Shown here: positions 1-9,961 of the stretch, one piece after another | How the letters are laid out: each line of letters opens with the position of its first letter | Numbering within the stretch: the stretch's first letter is position 1 | From: CAVVYA01 sp963752345 | GTDB taxonomy: Bacteria > Pseudomonadota > Alphaproteobacteria > SMXQ01 | Reading direction: 5' to 3' | NCBI GenBank assembly: GCA_963752345.1 | Contig: CAVVYA010000023.1 | Location: 6,209-70,208, forward strand | DNA length: 64,000 nt | Notes under the pieces: model-generated | The model's input: only the letters and a program-made list of their open reading frames with translations | Databases searched by the model: none | What the model was told of the DNA's origin: nothing | Program-made: the position numbers and the translations under genes

Positions 1-43
1 CAATCACAAAGGCTTTCACGCGACGCTGCGGGCGCAAACGAGC

Positions 44-1556
44 TTAGCGGGCGTAGAGGCCCGCATGGCTTTCGCGCAGCAGATTCTTCTGCACCTTGCC
101 CATGGTGTTGCGCGGAAGTTCGTCGACGAACAGCACGCGCTTGGGCTGCTTGTATTTCGCCAGCCGCTCGGCGAGCGCGCAAATCACCGCGCGTTCGTCG
201 ATCGCCGCGTCGGACTCGCGCACCACCAGCGCCGTGACGCCTTCGCCGAAATCCGGATGGGGCACGCCGATCACCGCCGATTCGATCACGCCGGGCAGGC
301 TGTCGATGGCATCCTCGACTTCTTTCGGGTAGACGTTGAAGCCGCCGGAAATCACCAGATCCTTGTCGCGCCCGACGATCCGCACATAGCCGTCCTCGTC
401 GATCTTGCCGAGATCGCCGGTGATGAAGAAGCCGTCGGCGCGGAATTCGGCGCGCGTCTTGTCCGGCATGCGCCAATAGCCGTGAAAGATGTTGGGACCC
501 TTGAGCTCGATCATGCCGATGGATCCCGCGGGCAGCGGCTTGCCGGTCTCCGGATCGGCGATGCGCAGCTGCACGCCCGGCAGCGGCAGTCCGACTGTCC
601 CCGGCTTGCGCGCGCCGTCGTATGGGTTGGAGGTATTCATGTTGGTCTCGGTCATGCCGTAGCGTTCCAGGATGCGGTGACCGGTGCGCTGCTCCCACGC
701 CACATGGGTTTCCGCCAGCAGCGGCGCCGAGCCGGAGACGAACAGCCGCATATGGGCGGTGGCCTGGCGCGTCAGACCCGGATGCTGCAACAGGCGGACA
801 TAGAAGGTCGGCACGCCCATCATCACGGTGGCGCGCGGCATCAGGCGCAGCAGCTCGTCGCCGTCGAATTTACAAAAGATCATCGCCGAGCCGGCCATCA
901 GCGTGACATTGGTCGCCACGAACAGGCCATGGGTATGGAAGATCGGCAGAGCATGCAGCAGCACGTCGTCCTGGCTGAAGCGCCACGCCGCCGCCAAAGT
1001 CGCCGCGTTCGACGCCAGATTGCCGTGCGAGATCATGGCCCCCTTGGAACGCCCGGTGGTGCCGGAGGTATAGAGGATCGAGGCGAGATCGTCGGGGCCG
1101 CGCGCCACGTCGGCGAAGGCGGCGCCATTTTTGCGCGCGGCATCCATCAGCGATCCGTCTCCGGCAGCACCAAGGGTAGCCAGCGCGACGCCATGTTTCC
1201 CGGCGAGCGGCAGCAGCGCCGCTCAGTTTCGCCGGCGCGCAGACGAACAGGCGCGGCTCCGCGTCGCCGATGAAGTAATCGAGCTCGGCGAGGGTATAGG
1301 CAGTATTCAACGGCAGATAGATGGCGCCGGCACGCAGGCAGGCAAGATAGAGAATGATGGCTTCGGGGCTCTTGTCGGTCTGCACGGCGACCCGGTCGCC
1401 GGGCGTCACGCCCCACGCGACCAGCGCGTTCGCCATGCGGGCCGAGAGATCGAGTGCATCGCCGTAGCTGAAGCGGCGACCGCCGCTGGTTTCGATCAGC
1501 GTGCGCTCGACGGCCGGCATTTTGGCGCGAATCAGATCGAAGAGATGATTGCTCAT
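44..1556 (-). pseudogene. matB: Malonyl-CoA synthetase, frameshifted
   Basis: Acyl-CoA ligase that activates malonate to malonyl-CoA with ATP and CoA. The first half (from 1556) reads through the N-terminal adenylation domain to about 1225; the second half resumes one frame later and carries the AMP-binding motif YTSGTTGRSKGA, the YGMTETNM motif, the ITGDLGKIDEDGY hinge region and the C-terminal PRNTMGKVQK lysine motif. One net extra base between about 1201 and 1225 breaks the frame; both sides are otherwise well conserved, for a total of about 504 residues, normal for MatB. It is the last gene of a leftward unit and lies 6 bases after malonyl-CoA decarboxylase, which supports malonate as substrate over other fatty acids. 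The break may be a sequencing error. Confidence 0.88.
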
Positions 1557-1562
1557 CGCATT

Positions 1563-2945
1563 CTAAAAGCGCTGGCGGATGGCCTTGATGCTGAACGGCG
1601 GCTCTTCCGACGCCAGTTCCCTGCGAACCTCCGCAGTCGTCACGACCTCGCCCTTGGACAGGAACAGCTCATGGTTCTGCTCGATGTCGGCGAGCTTGTA
1701 AAGATAGTTGACCATCAATCCATAGGACTGGCGCAACCCGTTGGGTGAAGGATCGGCGAGGAAGTTCAACCGCTGCAATCGCGCGCCGTTGCCGAGATGG
1801 AAGCGCGCCACGGCATTCAAATGGCGTCCCGACGGCCCACGCGCCTTGAGGAAGTAATGGGCGGCCGCGGCGAGCAACGGGCGGCGCACGGCTTCGCGCG
1901 CCGCCGCATCGTCATGCCAGCCCGCGACGTCGAGCGCGGCCAGCGCGGTCTTGTCCTCGGCCGTCAGCACCGTCGAGCTTTCGTCGGCGCGTTCGCGGTC
2001 GAGCCAGGCGGCGAAACCGGGCACCGGCGACAGGGTGACGAAGGTGGAAAGCCTCGGCAGCTCGCGCTGCAGATCCTCGACCACCTGCTTGATCAGAAAA
2101 TTGCCGAACGAGATGCCCTGCAGCCCGACCTGGCACTTCGACAGGGAATAAAATACCGCCGTGGTGGCTTCGGACGCCGGCATCGGTGCGCGGTCCGGAT
2201 CGAGCACGGCGGCGACATGGTCGGGAATCTCGTCCATCAGGGCGACCTCGACGAAGATCAGCGGATCGTCGATCAGTTGCGGATGGAAGAAGCCGAAGCA
2301 GCGCCGGTCGGGCGGCTGCAGGCGGCGGCGCAGCTCGTCCCAATCGTTGATGGCGTGAATCGCCTCGTAGCGGATGATCTTCTCGAGGATCGACGCGGGC
2401 GTCGCCCAATCGATCCGGTGCAGCATGAGGAAGCCGCGGTTGAACCACGACGAAAACAAGTGGAAGAAATCGGCATCGAGCGCGCGCAGGGCCGGCGAGG
2501 CTTTCTTGTGCTTGAGCAAATCCTCGCGCATCAGCACCAGAGCTTCGGTGCCGCCCGGCGCCAGATTGATGCGACGGATCAGCTCCTGGCGGCGCGGCTC
2601 GGCCGCCTCGTGAAGGTCGGTCATGACGGCCAGATCGTCGGGCTGTTCCCGGTAGGCCTGCACGGCGGCGCCGAGACGGGCCCGATCGGGGCCGAAGCGT
2701 TCCGCCAGCGCGATCAGAAAATCGCGTCGCCGATCGGGCGCCAAAGCCCGCCAGGCGGCGAGGACCTCGTCGGCCATGACCGCGCCCGAGGCCTCGCCGC
2801 GCGACGACAACAGCGCCTCGCAGAGCCCGATCAGGCTCTCCAGATCGTCCTGATGACTGGCCTCGTCACGGTGAGATTGGCCGGCGAGGGCCAGACCCCG
2901 CTTCGCAACGCCATGCAACCAACCGCCGAAGAACGACAGGTTCAT
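1563..2945 (-). CDS. matA: Malonyl-CoA decarboxylase
   Basis: Converts malonyl-CoA to acetyl-CoA and CO2, the second step of malonate use. The 460-residue protein matches the family length, with the helical N-terminal domain followed by the GNAT-like catalytic domain. Recognisable family blocks are FGFFHPQLIDDPLIFVEVAL, the GISFGNFLIKQV block and the TFVTLSPVPGF block that holds the catalytic serine region. It is intact, overlaps the end of the TRAP large subunit by 4 bases, and is followed directly by matB, so transport, activation and decarboxylation are encoded together. Confidence 0.93.
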   Translation of the reverse strand: MNLSFFGGWLHGVAKRGLALAGQSHRDEASHQDDLESLIGLCEALLSSRGEASGAVMADEVLAAWRALAPDRRRDFLIALAERFGPDRARLGAAVQAYREQPDDLAVMTDLHEAAEPRRQELIRRINLAPGGTEALVLMREDLLKHKKASPALRALDADFFHLFSSWFNRGFLMLHRIDWATPASILEKIIRYEAIHAINDWDELRRRLQPPDRRCFGFFHPQLIDDPLIFVEVALMDEIPDHVAAVLDPDRAPMPASEATTAVFYSLSKCQVGLQGISFGNFLIKQVVEDLQRELPRLSTFVTLSPVPGFAAWLDRERADESSTVLTAEDKTALAALDVAGWHDDAAAREAVRRPLLAAAAHYFLKARGPSGRHLNAVARFHLGNGARLQRLNFLADPSPNGLRQSYGLMVNYLYKLADIEQNHELFLSKGEVVTTAEVRRELASEEPPFSIKAIRQRF

Positions 2946-4266
2946 TTTTGCACAGGTCCCATCAACCTATCTGGCAACCATGTGGCGATTTCGGGAAAGA
3001 TGCACAAGATGACGATCGCCACCACCATGCAGAAGCCGAACGGCAGGGCGCCGCGCAGCATCACCGGCAGCCGGACATCCGGCACAATGCCATTGATCAC
3101 GAACAGATTGAGGCCGACCGGCGGCGTGATTAGGCCAAGTTCCATGTTGATGGTCAGGATGACGCCGAACCAGATCGGATCGAAGCCCGCATTGAGAATG
3201 ATCGGCGCGATGATCGGCGTGGTCATCAGGATGATCGCGGCGGGCGGCAGGAAACAGCCGGCGAACCAGCAGCAGCAGGTTGATGTAGAGCATCAACACC
3301 CATCGGTTGACCTCCAGAGTCACCGATCCACTGGGCGACCGATCTGGGTGACGTAGAGACTCGACATCATGTAGCCGAACAGGATCGAGGTCGCGATGAT
3401 CATCAGCAGCATGCCGGATTCACGCATGCCGTCGCTCAGGATCGACCATAGCTTGCGCGGATCCCAATGCCGGTAGATCACAATCACCATGATCAGGCAA
3501 AGCAGCGCGCCGACGCCCGCCGCTTCCGATGGCGTCGCGATGCCGCCATAGAGCGCGTAGACCACGCCGACGATGACGATGATCAGCGGGATGATCTTCG
3601 GCAGCAGCTCGAGTTTTTCCTTGAGCGAATAGATCCGGTCGCTGTCGATCAGCTTCGTGCCGCGCCTCCATGTGATGATAGAAGGCCCACAGCATGAACA
3701 GGCCGGTTAGCAGCAGCCCGGGGAACACGCCGGCCAGGAACAGCCGGCCGATCGAGGTTTCCGAGGCGATGCCGTAGAGGATCATGGTCAGGCTCGGCGG
3801 GATCAGGATGCCGAGCGTGCCGCCCGCGGCGATGGCGCCGGTCGCCAGATCCGCGGGATAGCCGCGCCGCCGCATCTCGGGGATGCCCATCTTGCCGATC
3901 GCCGCGGAGGTCGCCGGCGACGAGCCGGTGAGGGCCGCGAAGATGGCGCAGGCACCGAGATTGGAGATGACCAGCGAGCCCGGCACCTGATGCAGCCAGC
4001 GGTTCAGCGCCTCGTAGAGATCGCCGCCGGCGCGCGACGAGGCCACGGCCGCGCCCATGATGACGAACATCGGGATGGAGACGAGGGTGAAATCGTCGAG
4101 ACCCGAGAACATGGTCTGGGCCAGGTAAGTCCACGCTGCGCCAGCCATCGAAGGCGATCAGGAAACCCAGCGAGACCACGCCGAGCCCGAAGGCGATGGG
4201 AATGCCCGTGGCGAGCACGAGGAGAGTCACGACGCAAATCAGCAGGCCGATCTCAAGCGGACTCAT
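2942..4266 (-). pseudogene. matM: TRAP transporter large permease (DctM type), frameshifted
   Basis: Large membrane subunit of a TRAP transporter, here probably for malonate. Family blocks appear in order but in different frames: the N-terminal membrane segment MSPLEIGLLICVVTLL, the ALTGSSPATSAAIGKMGIPEM and GTLGILIPPSLTMILYG blocks, the GGIATPSEAAGVGAL block, and the C-terminal TTPIIAPIILNAGFDPIWFG block. Breaks fall near 4140, 3650, 3330 and 3262: three net extra bases and one net missing base. Total length would be about 440 residues, normal for the family. So many breaks in a fully recognisable sequence favour assembly error over decay. Confidence 0.85.
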
Positions 4267-4781
4267 AACGGTCCTCCGGCTTGAGGCCGAACGGCATTTC
4301 GCGGCCGGTGAGCAGGGCCCAGGATGTCGGCGATATATTGCAGGGAGAGCAGGCCCATGCCTACCGGCACGGAAAGTAGGGAATCCACAAGCGGGCGCGC
4401 CACATGGAGCTTGTCAGATAGCCCCTCGTCGAAGGCGTCCTGCCACCAATAGAACGAATTCCACAGCACGATCAGGCAGAAGCCAAGCGCCAACAGGGAC
4501 GCGATCAGGGCCAGAGCGACGCGCGCCTTGTGCCCGACCAGCAGGGGCACAAGATCGACATTGACATGGCCCTTGGTCAGCAGCACGTAGGGCGCGCCGA
4601 TGAAGGTGGCGGCGATCAGCGAGAAGGTGACGAACTCGGTCTGCCAGATCGAGGATCGCCCAGCACCTCACGCACGAAGATCATCTGGCAGATGACCACC
4701 AGCGCCGCGAGGATGAGCAGAATGGCCGCCACTCCGCTCATCCGCGAGAGCAGACGCACCGCACCGAAGAAGCCGATCCAT
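4263..4781 (-). pseudogene. matQ: TRAP transporter small permease (DctQ type), frameshifted
   Basis: Small four-helix membrane subunit that partners DctM. The C-terminal two thirds are open and contain the family block VLLTKGHVNVDLVPLLVG and two membrane segments. The N-terminal helix (AAILLILAALVVICQMIF) is in another frame; joining them needs one base near 4655, restoring a block similar to IWQTEFVTFSLIAATFIGAPY. The start is uncertain: the ATG at 4779-4781 is out of frame with the helix, so either a second break exists or the start is the ATG at 4739-4741. It overlaps the DctM start by 4 bases. Confidence 0.75.
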
Positions 4782-4796
4782 GTTCGGCGGGCCGGC

Positions 4797-5810
4797 CTAT
4801 TGAACCGCCAAAGCCTTGTCGATCAGCGATTTTCCGCCAGGCACTTTCTCCGAGAAGGTCTTGTAGGAGGTCCGGCTGGCCAGGTCGCGCCACATCTTGA
4901 ACTGCGCGTCCGTCATGGTCGCGACCTTGACGTTGGCTTTTTTGAACGCCGCGACCATTTCCTCGTCGAGCTTCTTCGATTCGGCGTTGAAATATTCCTC
5001 GGACTTCTTGCCCGCGGCCATCAGCGCCGCCTTTTGCTTGTCGTTCATCTTGTCGAACACGGCCTTGGAGATCAGCACCGGCTCATACATGAACCACAGC
5101 GCGTTGTTGCCCGGCGCCGTGATGCACTGGAGTTGCTCGTAGAGCCGGAAGGAGACGAAGCTGCCGCTCGAGGTATCGGTCGCGTCGGCCACCCCGGTCT
5201 GCAGCGCGTTGTAGACCTCGTTCGACGGCACCGACAGCAGCGAGGCGCCCGCGCCAGCCCACATCTCGGCGAAGGTGGCGCCCGCCGAGCGCACCTTGAG
5301 GCCCTTGGCGTCCGTGGGCTCGACGATGCAGCTTTTCTTCGAACCGAAGGCGCCCGCGAGCCAGGCATCGGCCACCACCTTGATGCCGCCGTCTTCGATC
5401 ACCTTCTTGATGTCCTGCATGAACGGCGAGCCGTTGAGGCGCTTGGCGCGCTCGTGGTTCTGCACCAGGCCCGGCATCAACGTGGCGCCGAACTGCGGAT
5501 GGCGGCCCGAGGCGTAATCGAGCGGCAACGCCGTCATGTCGATCTGGCCTTTGAGCATGGCGTCCCACTGGTCGAACGGCTTGACCAGGCTGGAGCCCGG
5601 AAAGATGCGGATCTCGACGCCGACCTTCGCGGCCGCCATGTCGCGCGCGATGATCTGCACCATCTCGTCGCGCACGTCGCCTTTGCCGCCGGGGAATTGG
5701 TGCGAGGCCTTGAGGCTCATCTGCTGGGCATTCGCCGCGCCGGTCGCGAGGCCGATCGCCGAAAACGCCAGAATGGTAGCGCCCGCAAGCGCCGTGTTGA
5801 GCTTTTGCAC
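4797..5810 (-). CDS. matP: TRAP transporter substrate-binding protein (DctP type)
   Basis: Periplasmic solute receptor of the TRAP system, probably binding malonate. I place the start at the GTG at 5808-5810 because AGGGAG lies 7 bases upstream; the open frame continues to 6098 but that part has no family similarity and crosses the divergent promoter. The result is 337 residues, normal for DctP, with an N-terminal signal peptide ending near ANAQQ and family blocks KASHQFPGG, IFPGSSL and a GLKVRSAG region with the carboxylate-binding arginine. First gene of the matPQMAB unit, opposite matR. Confidence 0.9.
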   Translation of the reverse strand: MQKLNTALAGATILAFSAIGLATGAANAQQMSLKASHQFPGGKGDVRDEMVQIIARDMAAAKVGVEIRIFPGSSLVKPFDQWDAMLKGQIDMTALPLDYASGRHPQFGATLMPGLVQNHERAKRLNGSPFMQDIKKVIEDGGIKVVADAWLAGAFGSKKSCIVEPTDAKGLKVRSAGATFAEMWAGAGASLLSVPSNEVYNALQTGVADATDTSSGSFVSFRLYEQLQCITAPGNNALWFMYEPVLISKAVFDKMNDKQKAALMAAGKKSEEYFNAESKKLDEEMVAAFKKANVKVATMTDAQFKMWRDLASRTSYKTFSEKVPGGKSLIDKALAVQ

Positions 5811-5944
5811 GATGGCACTCCCTGTTTTGAAGCGTTTGGGATTTTGCGATTTTTTAAGCAGCGCGGCTCTTGTCCCAGAGCGAGCCGGCAAACGACAATT
5901 CCGTCTTGCCGTGAGGATTACACAGTTGCACGGTGAGTCAAGCT

Positions 5945-5977
5945 TCTCGTATACAATAGAAACGATCCTGCATACGA
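5945..5977. promoter_or_regulatory. Putative MatR operator in the matP/matR intergenic region
   Basis: The sequence TCTCGTATACAATAGA at 5945-5960 is centred on the GTATAC typical of FadR-subfamily GntR operators. It closely resembles the rhizobial MatR site that I recall as TCTTGTA/TACACGA. A second half-site, ATACGA at 5972-5977, is the inverted copy of TCGTAT at 5947-5952. The element lies 9 to 41 bases before matR, so autoregulation and control of the divergent transport genes are both possible. Confidence 0.6.
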
Positions 5978-5985
5978 AGGTGTCT

Positions 5986-6657
5986 ATGAGCAAACCGCTG
6001 GGCAACATCTCCGCCGACCTGCGGGCGGCGATCGAAAACGACATCCTGACCGGCGCGATCGCACCTGACGCACGCCTGGACGAGGCCACGCTCGCCAAGC
6101 GTTTTGGCGTATCAAGAACGCCGATTCGCGAGGCTCTTCAGGCACTTGCCGCATCAGGTCTGATCGAGCTCCGGCCGCGCCGCGGCGCCGTGGTCAGCGC
6201 GCCCGATTTTCGCCGCCTGATCGAGATGTTCGAATTGATGGCCGAACTCGAGGCGCTGTGCGCGCGCCAGGCGGCGCGGCGCCTGCGCCCGGCCGACCGC
6301 GAGGCGCTTGCCGCGGCCCTCGAAGCCTGCCGCGCCGCCGTCACGCGGGGCGATACGGACTCCTATTATTACGAGAACGAGCGCTTTCATCAGGCGATCT
6401 ACGCGGCGAGCCAGAACGGCTTCGTCGCCGAGCAGGCACTCGCCTTGCAGCGCCGCCTCGCGTCCTACCGCCGCCTGCAGTTGCGCGTGCGCAACCGGAT
6501 GCTGACCTCCCTTGCCGAGCACGAGGCGATCATCGCGGCCATTTTGGCCGGCGATGAGGACCTCGCGAGTCAAAGGCTGCGCGGTCATGTCATGGTGCAG
6601 AGCGAGCGGTTCGGCGATCTGCTCGCCGGATTGAGCGCACCCGGCGCCGCCGCCTAA
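5986..6657 (+). CDS. matR: GntR-family (FadR/FCD) transcriptional regulator of malonate genes
   Basis: DNA-binding repressor or activator of the divergent malonate genes. The 223-residue protein starts at MSKPLGNIS; a longer upstream frame is not supported. An N-terminal winged helix (RFGVSRTPIREALQALAASGLIEL split across residues about 42-65) is followed by the helical FCD ligand domain, with the metal-binding pattern spread over FELMAELEALCARQAA and NERFHQAIYAAS. Its position back to back with a matPQMAB-like operon is the known arrangement in rhizobia. The ligand is presumably malonate or malonyl-CoA. Confidence 0.88.
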   Translation: MSKPLGNISADLRAAIENDILTGAIAPDARLDEATLAKRFGVSRTPIREALQALAASGLIELRPRRGAVVSAPDFRRLIEMFELMAELEALCARQAARRLRPADREALAAALEACRAAVTRGDTDSYYYENERFHQAIYAASQNGFVAEQALALQRRLASYRRLQLRVRNRMLTSLAEHEAIIAAILAGDEDLASQRLRGHVMVQSERFGDLLAGLSAPGAAA

Positions 6658-6770
6658 CCTGTACGCAACGCAGCATTCGCGCTATCGCAGGCAACGGGCC
6701 GCTTGACGCACGGCCGGCTCTGGTGAGGATAGGCGCGCGAATAACGATAAAGATAACGGGAGCTGGGTCG

Positions 6771-7766
6771 ATGCGTGCGCTGGTCTGCGATCATTGGTGT
6801 GACTACGACGAACTGACCGTGCAGGACATGCCCGAGCCGGCGCTGCGTCCCGGAACGGTGCGCATCCGCGTTGAGGCGGCCGGCGTCAGCTTCTCGACCC
6901 AGATCGTGGTCGCCGGCAAATATCAGCGCAAACCGCCGCTGCCGTTCGCGCCCGGTACCGACATCGCCGGTATCGTGCTGGAGGTGGCGAGCAATGTCAC
7001 GGACATCGAACCGGGCATGCGCGTCTTCGCGCCAGTCGATTGGGGCGGCTCGGCCGAGCAGGTGGTGGTCGATGCCATTCATGTCATGCCGCTACCCGAA
7101 CCGCTCGACCTGCACGCCTCGATCGCGCTCGCCGTGAGCTATCCGACGGCGGCCGGCGCGCTGATCTGGCGCGCCAAGGTGCAACCGGGCGAGTGGGTTC
7201 TGGTGCACGGCGCGGGCGGCGGCGTCGGACTGGCGGCGGTGGAAATCGCCCGGGCGCTGGGCGCCCGCGTCATCGCGCGCGCCGGCACGGCCAAGCACGC
7301 GATCCTGAAGGCGCGCGGCGCCGACATCGTGCTCGACAGCACGCTGCCGTTTCGCGACGAGGTGCTGCGCATCACGGGCAGCGGCGTGCAGGCGGTGCTC
7401 GATCCGCTCGGCGGAGCGGTGTTCGACGAGAGCCTGCGCTGCCTGGGCGACGGCGGCATGGTGGTGAGCATCGGCTATGTCACGGGCACGATCCCGCAGG
7501 TCGGCGCCAATATCCTGATGCTGAAGAACATCAGCGTCGGCGGCTTCAACTGGGGCACCTATATCGGCTGGTCGCCCGGCGACAACCGCCAGTTCCACGC
7601 GCCGCGCGTGCGGGCGTTATGGACGCAACTCATCCGCTTCTGGCAGGCCGGCAAGATCGCGCCCACCGTGCATGCGCAATACCCCTTAAGCGAATTCCGC
7701 GCCGCGATGGCCGACGTGCGCGAGCGCCGCGCCATCGGCCGCGTCGTGCTGCTGCCCCAGAAATAG
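6771..7766 (+). CDS. Zinc-free MDR/quinone oxidoreductase-like protein
   Basis: Medium-chain dehydrogenase/reductase of the NADPH:quinone oxidoreductase (QOR) group, 331 residues. The start at MRALVCDHW is preceded by GGGAGC. The GroES-like N-terminal half contains FAPGTDIAGIV; the nucleotide-binding half contains VHGAGGGVGLAAVEIA followed by a basic segment (ARAGTAKHAI) that suggests NADPH. The structural and catalytic zinc ligands of alcohol dehydrogenases are absent. It follows matR by about 110 bases on the same strand and converges with a stress-protein gene; a link to malonate is not indicated. Confidence 0.85.
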   Translation: MRALVCDHWCDYDELTVQDMPEPALRPGTVRIRVEAAGVSFSTQIVVAGKYQRKPPLPFAPGTDIAGIVLEVASNVTDIEPGMRVFAPVDWGGSAEQVVVDAIHVMPLPEPLDLHASIALAVSYPTAAGALIWRAKVQPGEWVLVHGAGGGVGLAAVEIARALGARVIARAGTAKHAILKARGADIVLDSTLPFRDEVLRITGSGVQAVLDPLGGAVFDESLRCLGDGGMVVSIGYVTGTIPQVGANILMLKNISVGGFNWGTYIGWSPGDNRQFHAPRVRALWTQLIRFWQAGKIAPTVHAQYPLSEFRAAMADVRERRAIGRVVLLPQK

Positions 7767-7823
7767 TTTCCGCGCGAGCTGATCCGATGAGCAGGCGTCA
7801 CTGAGCGGCCTCTTGACGCCAGA

Positions 7824-8657
7824 CTAGTGGGCGATGAGCAGCGGCACCGGCGCCGTGTGCAGGACCTCGCGGGTCACACCGCCGAGCAGGATCTCGCGCA
7901 GGCGGGAATGGCCATAGCCGCCCATGACGATGAGGTCGGCGTTGGTACGCCGCGCTTCGCCCACGATGGTGGCGCCGGCCTCGCGGCTACTGCCGACCAC
8001 ATGATGAAGCGCCGCATTGATGCCGTGGTGCTTGAGATGAGAGACCGCGTCCTGGCCGAGCAACGCCCGATCCTCGACCGGCGGTTCGTCGTCGACCACC
8101 ACCACGGTGACGGACCGGGCCGCATGGATGTAGGGCATGGCTTCCGCCATGGCGCGCGCCGCCTCGCGGCTGCCATTCCACGCGATCAGGATATGCTCGA
8201 AGCTGTGCCGGTGCCCCTCGCCGTCGGGCAACAACATGAGATGGCGCCCACTGCCGAACAAGACGGCTTCGACCATGCGCTCCGGTTCGCTCGGCGCGCC
8301 ATTGGGGCGAATGCCGACAAATTCGTCGGCCGAACGCGCCTCACGGGTGGCGATGTCGGGCAGGGTGTCGCTGAACACGTCGAACCGGCGGAGTTCGACG
8401 GGAAATTGCAGCCGGCTCAGTTTTCGCGCCAAGGCGGCTTCCGTCTTGTCGCCGGCCCTGCGCGCCATCTCGAGCAACTCGACCGTGTGGATGGCGGCAA
8501 GGTCCTCGCCCTCGCTGGGAATGATCAGCGGCAGGATATTGAAGTAGAGCGCGATCACGTGGCTTTCGAAGCGCGTGGCGATGGTTTTGACCGCCGCCAA
8601 ACGGACCTCGTCGCCAGCGCCGCCGTCGAGACGGACTATCACATCCTTGATCATCAT
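7824..8657 (-). CDS. Tandem universal stress protein (UspA family)
   Basis: Cytoplasmic stress protein of 277 residues made of two Usp domains (about 1-140 and 150-277). The second domain ends with the ATP-binding pattern GGYGHSRLREILLGGVT and the family terminus HTAPVPLLIAH. The first domain lacks that motif, which is common in tandem Usp proteins. I chose the ATG at 8655-8657 because GGAGAA lies just upstream; an open extension to 8705 has no ribosome binding site. A GGCGTCA/TGACGCC inverted repeat (7794-7800 and 7813-7819) sits between it and the convergent MDR gene. Confidence 0.85.
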   Translation of the reverse strand: MMIKDVIVRLDGGAGDEVRLAAVKTIATRFESHVIALYFNILPLIIPSEGEDLAAIHTVELLEMARRAGDKTEAALARKLSRLQFPVELRRFDVFSDTLPDIATREARSADEFVGIRPNGAPSEPERMVEAVLFGSGRHLMLLPDGEGHRHSFEHILIAWNGSREAARAMAEAMPYIHAARSVTVVVVDDEPPVEDRALLGQDAVSHLKHHGINAALHHVVGSSREAGATIVGEARRTNADLIVMGGYGHSRLREILLGGVTREVLHTAPVPLLIAH

Positions 8658-8838
8658 CGGGTTCTCCGGCCGTAGCCTGGGCATGTCCCGAGCATGCACG
8701 GCCACGACTGGCTGTCATTGACGGCAATCAAGGGCGAGGCTTGACGGCGCTGAGCGGTCGGCTATCGTTGGCAAAACGCGGGGCCATGCCCGCGAACAGG
8801 CGCACGCTCGAAAGGTGCGCGATACAGGGAGGACGGCG

Positions 8839-9903
8839 ATGGGTATCAGGGGACATGCGCGCCTGCGCATCGGACTTGCGGTCGTGCTCGTCGCGGCCGG
8901 CCTGGCCGGTGGGGCGCAGGCTCAGTCCGTCGAGCAATTCTATGCCGGCCGCTCGATCGACCTTTACGTCGGCGCCGGTGCCGGCGGCGGCTACGACCTC
9001 TATGCCCGCCTGCTGGCGCGCCACATGGGCAGCCACATGCCGGGCAATGCCAGCTTCGTGGTCAAGAACATGCAGGGCGCGGCCGGCTTGAAGTCCGCCA
9101 ACAACCTGTGGTCGATCGCGCCGAAGGACGGCTCGGCGATCGGACTCATCATGTACACTCTGACGATCAATCAGCTCGCCGGCGGCCGCAACGTCGAATT
9201 CGACATGCGCCAGTTCCGCTGGATCGGCAGCATGAACACGGTTTCGACCGTCTGCGCCTTCACCGCCAAGGCCGGCGTCAAGTCGGTCGACGATCTGCTC
9301 GGCCGGGAAATCGTCATCGGCGCGGCGACCGGCGGCGGCTCGACGGCGATCTTCCCGCAGCTGCTCAACCGGCTGGTCGGCACCAAGTTCAAGGTCATCA
9401 AGGGCTACGACGCGACATCGGGCGTGACGCTCGCCATGGAGAAGGGCGAGGTCGACGGCTTGTGCGGCTGGGGCTGGGATGTCGCCGCGAGTCAGGCGAG
9501 CCAGCAATTCGCCAACAAGACCTTCGTGCCCTGGCTCAACGTCGCGGTATCGCGCCATCCCGGACTCGATGCCCAGGGCGTGCCCTTCGTCATGGATCTG
9601 GTGAAGGACGGCGAGAACAAGCAGATTCTCGAGATGGTGCTGAGCCCGCAATATTACGGCCGGCCCTATGCCGCACCGCCGGGCATCCCCGACGACCGGC
9701 TGGCGGCGCTGCGCAAGGCTTTCGCCGCGACCATGGCGGACGCCAAGCTGCTGGAAGAGGCCGACAAGGCGCAGATCGAGATCCAGTATCTCGAACCGGA
9801 GAAAATCGAGGCAGAAATCGCCAAGAGCTTCGCCGCGCCCGAGGCGGTCAAAAAGCGCGCCATCGAGGAACTGACCAGCGCCGGATGGAGCGGGTTGAAC
9901 TGA
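8839..9903 (+). CDS. TctC/Bug-type periplasmic substrate-binding protein
   Basis: Binding protein of the tripartite tricarboxylate transporter family, 354 residues. An AGGGAGGA ribosome binding site precedes the ATG; a signal peptide ends at GGAQAQ. The family glycine loop reads GAGAGGGYDLYARLL, and APKDGSAIG and GTKFKVIKGYDATSGVTLAMEKGEVDG follow as expected. No TctA or TctB gene is adjacent and no partner gene is obvious; it stands alone between a stress-protein gene and an unknown convergent gene. Ligand unknown; carboxylated small molecules are typical. Confidence 0.9.
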   Translation: MGIRGHARLRIGLAVVLVAAGLAGGAQAQSVEQFYAGRSIDLYVGAGAGGGYDLYARLLARHMGSHMPGNASFVVKNMQGAAGLKSANNLWSIAPKDGSAIGLIMYTLTINQLAGGRNVEFDMRQFRWIGSMNTVSTVCAFTAKAGVKSVDDLLGREIVIGAATGGGSTAIFPQLLNRLVGTKFKVIKGYDATSGVTLAMEKGEVDGLCGWGWDVAASQASQQFANKTFVPWLNVAVSRHPGLDAQGVPFVMDLVKDGENKQILEMVLSPQYYGRPYAAPPGIPDDRLAALRKAFAATMADAKLLEEADKAQIEIQYLEPEKIEAEIAKSFAAPEAVKKRAIEELTSAGWSGLN

Positions 9904-9961
9904 TAGCGTGGGTCGTCATGACGCCGCGCGCGCACGCCTGCATGGGTCGTCGATCGCGCGG

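Noticed and set aside
5811..6098. N-terminal extension of the TRAP receptor
   Set aside because: It crosses the divergent promoter and the MatR-like operator, lacks family similarity, and a good ribosome binding site supports the GTG at 5810.
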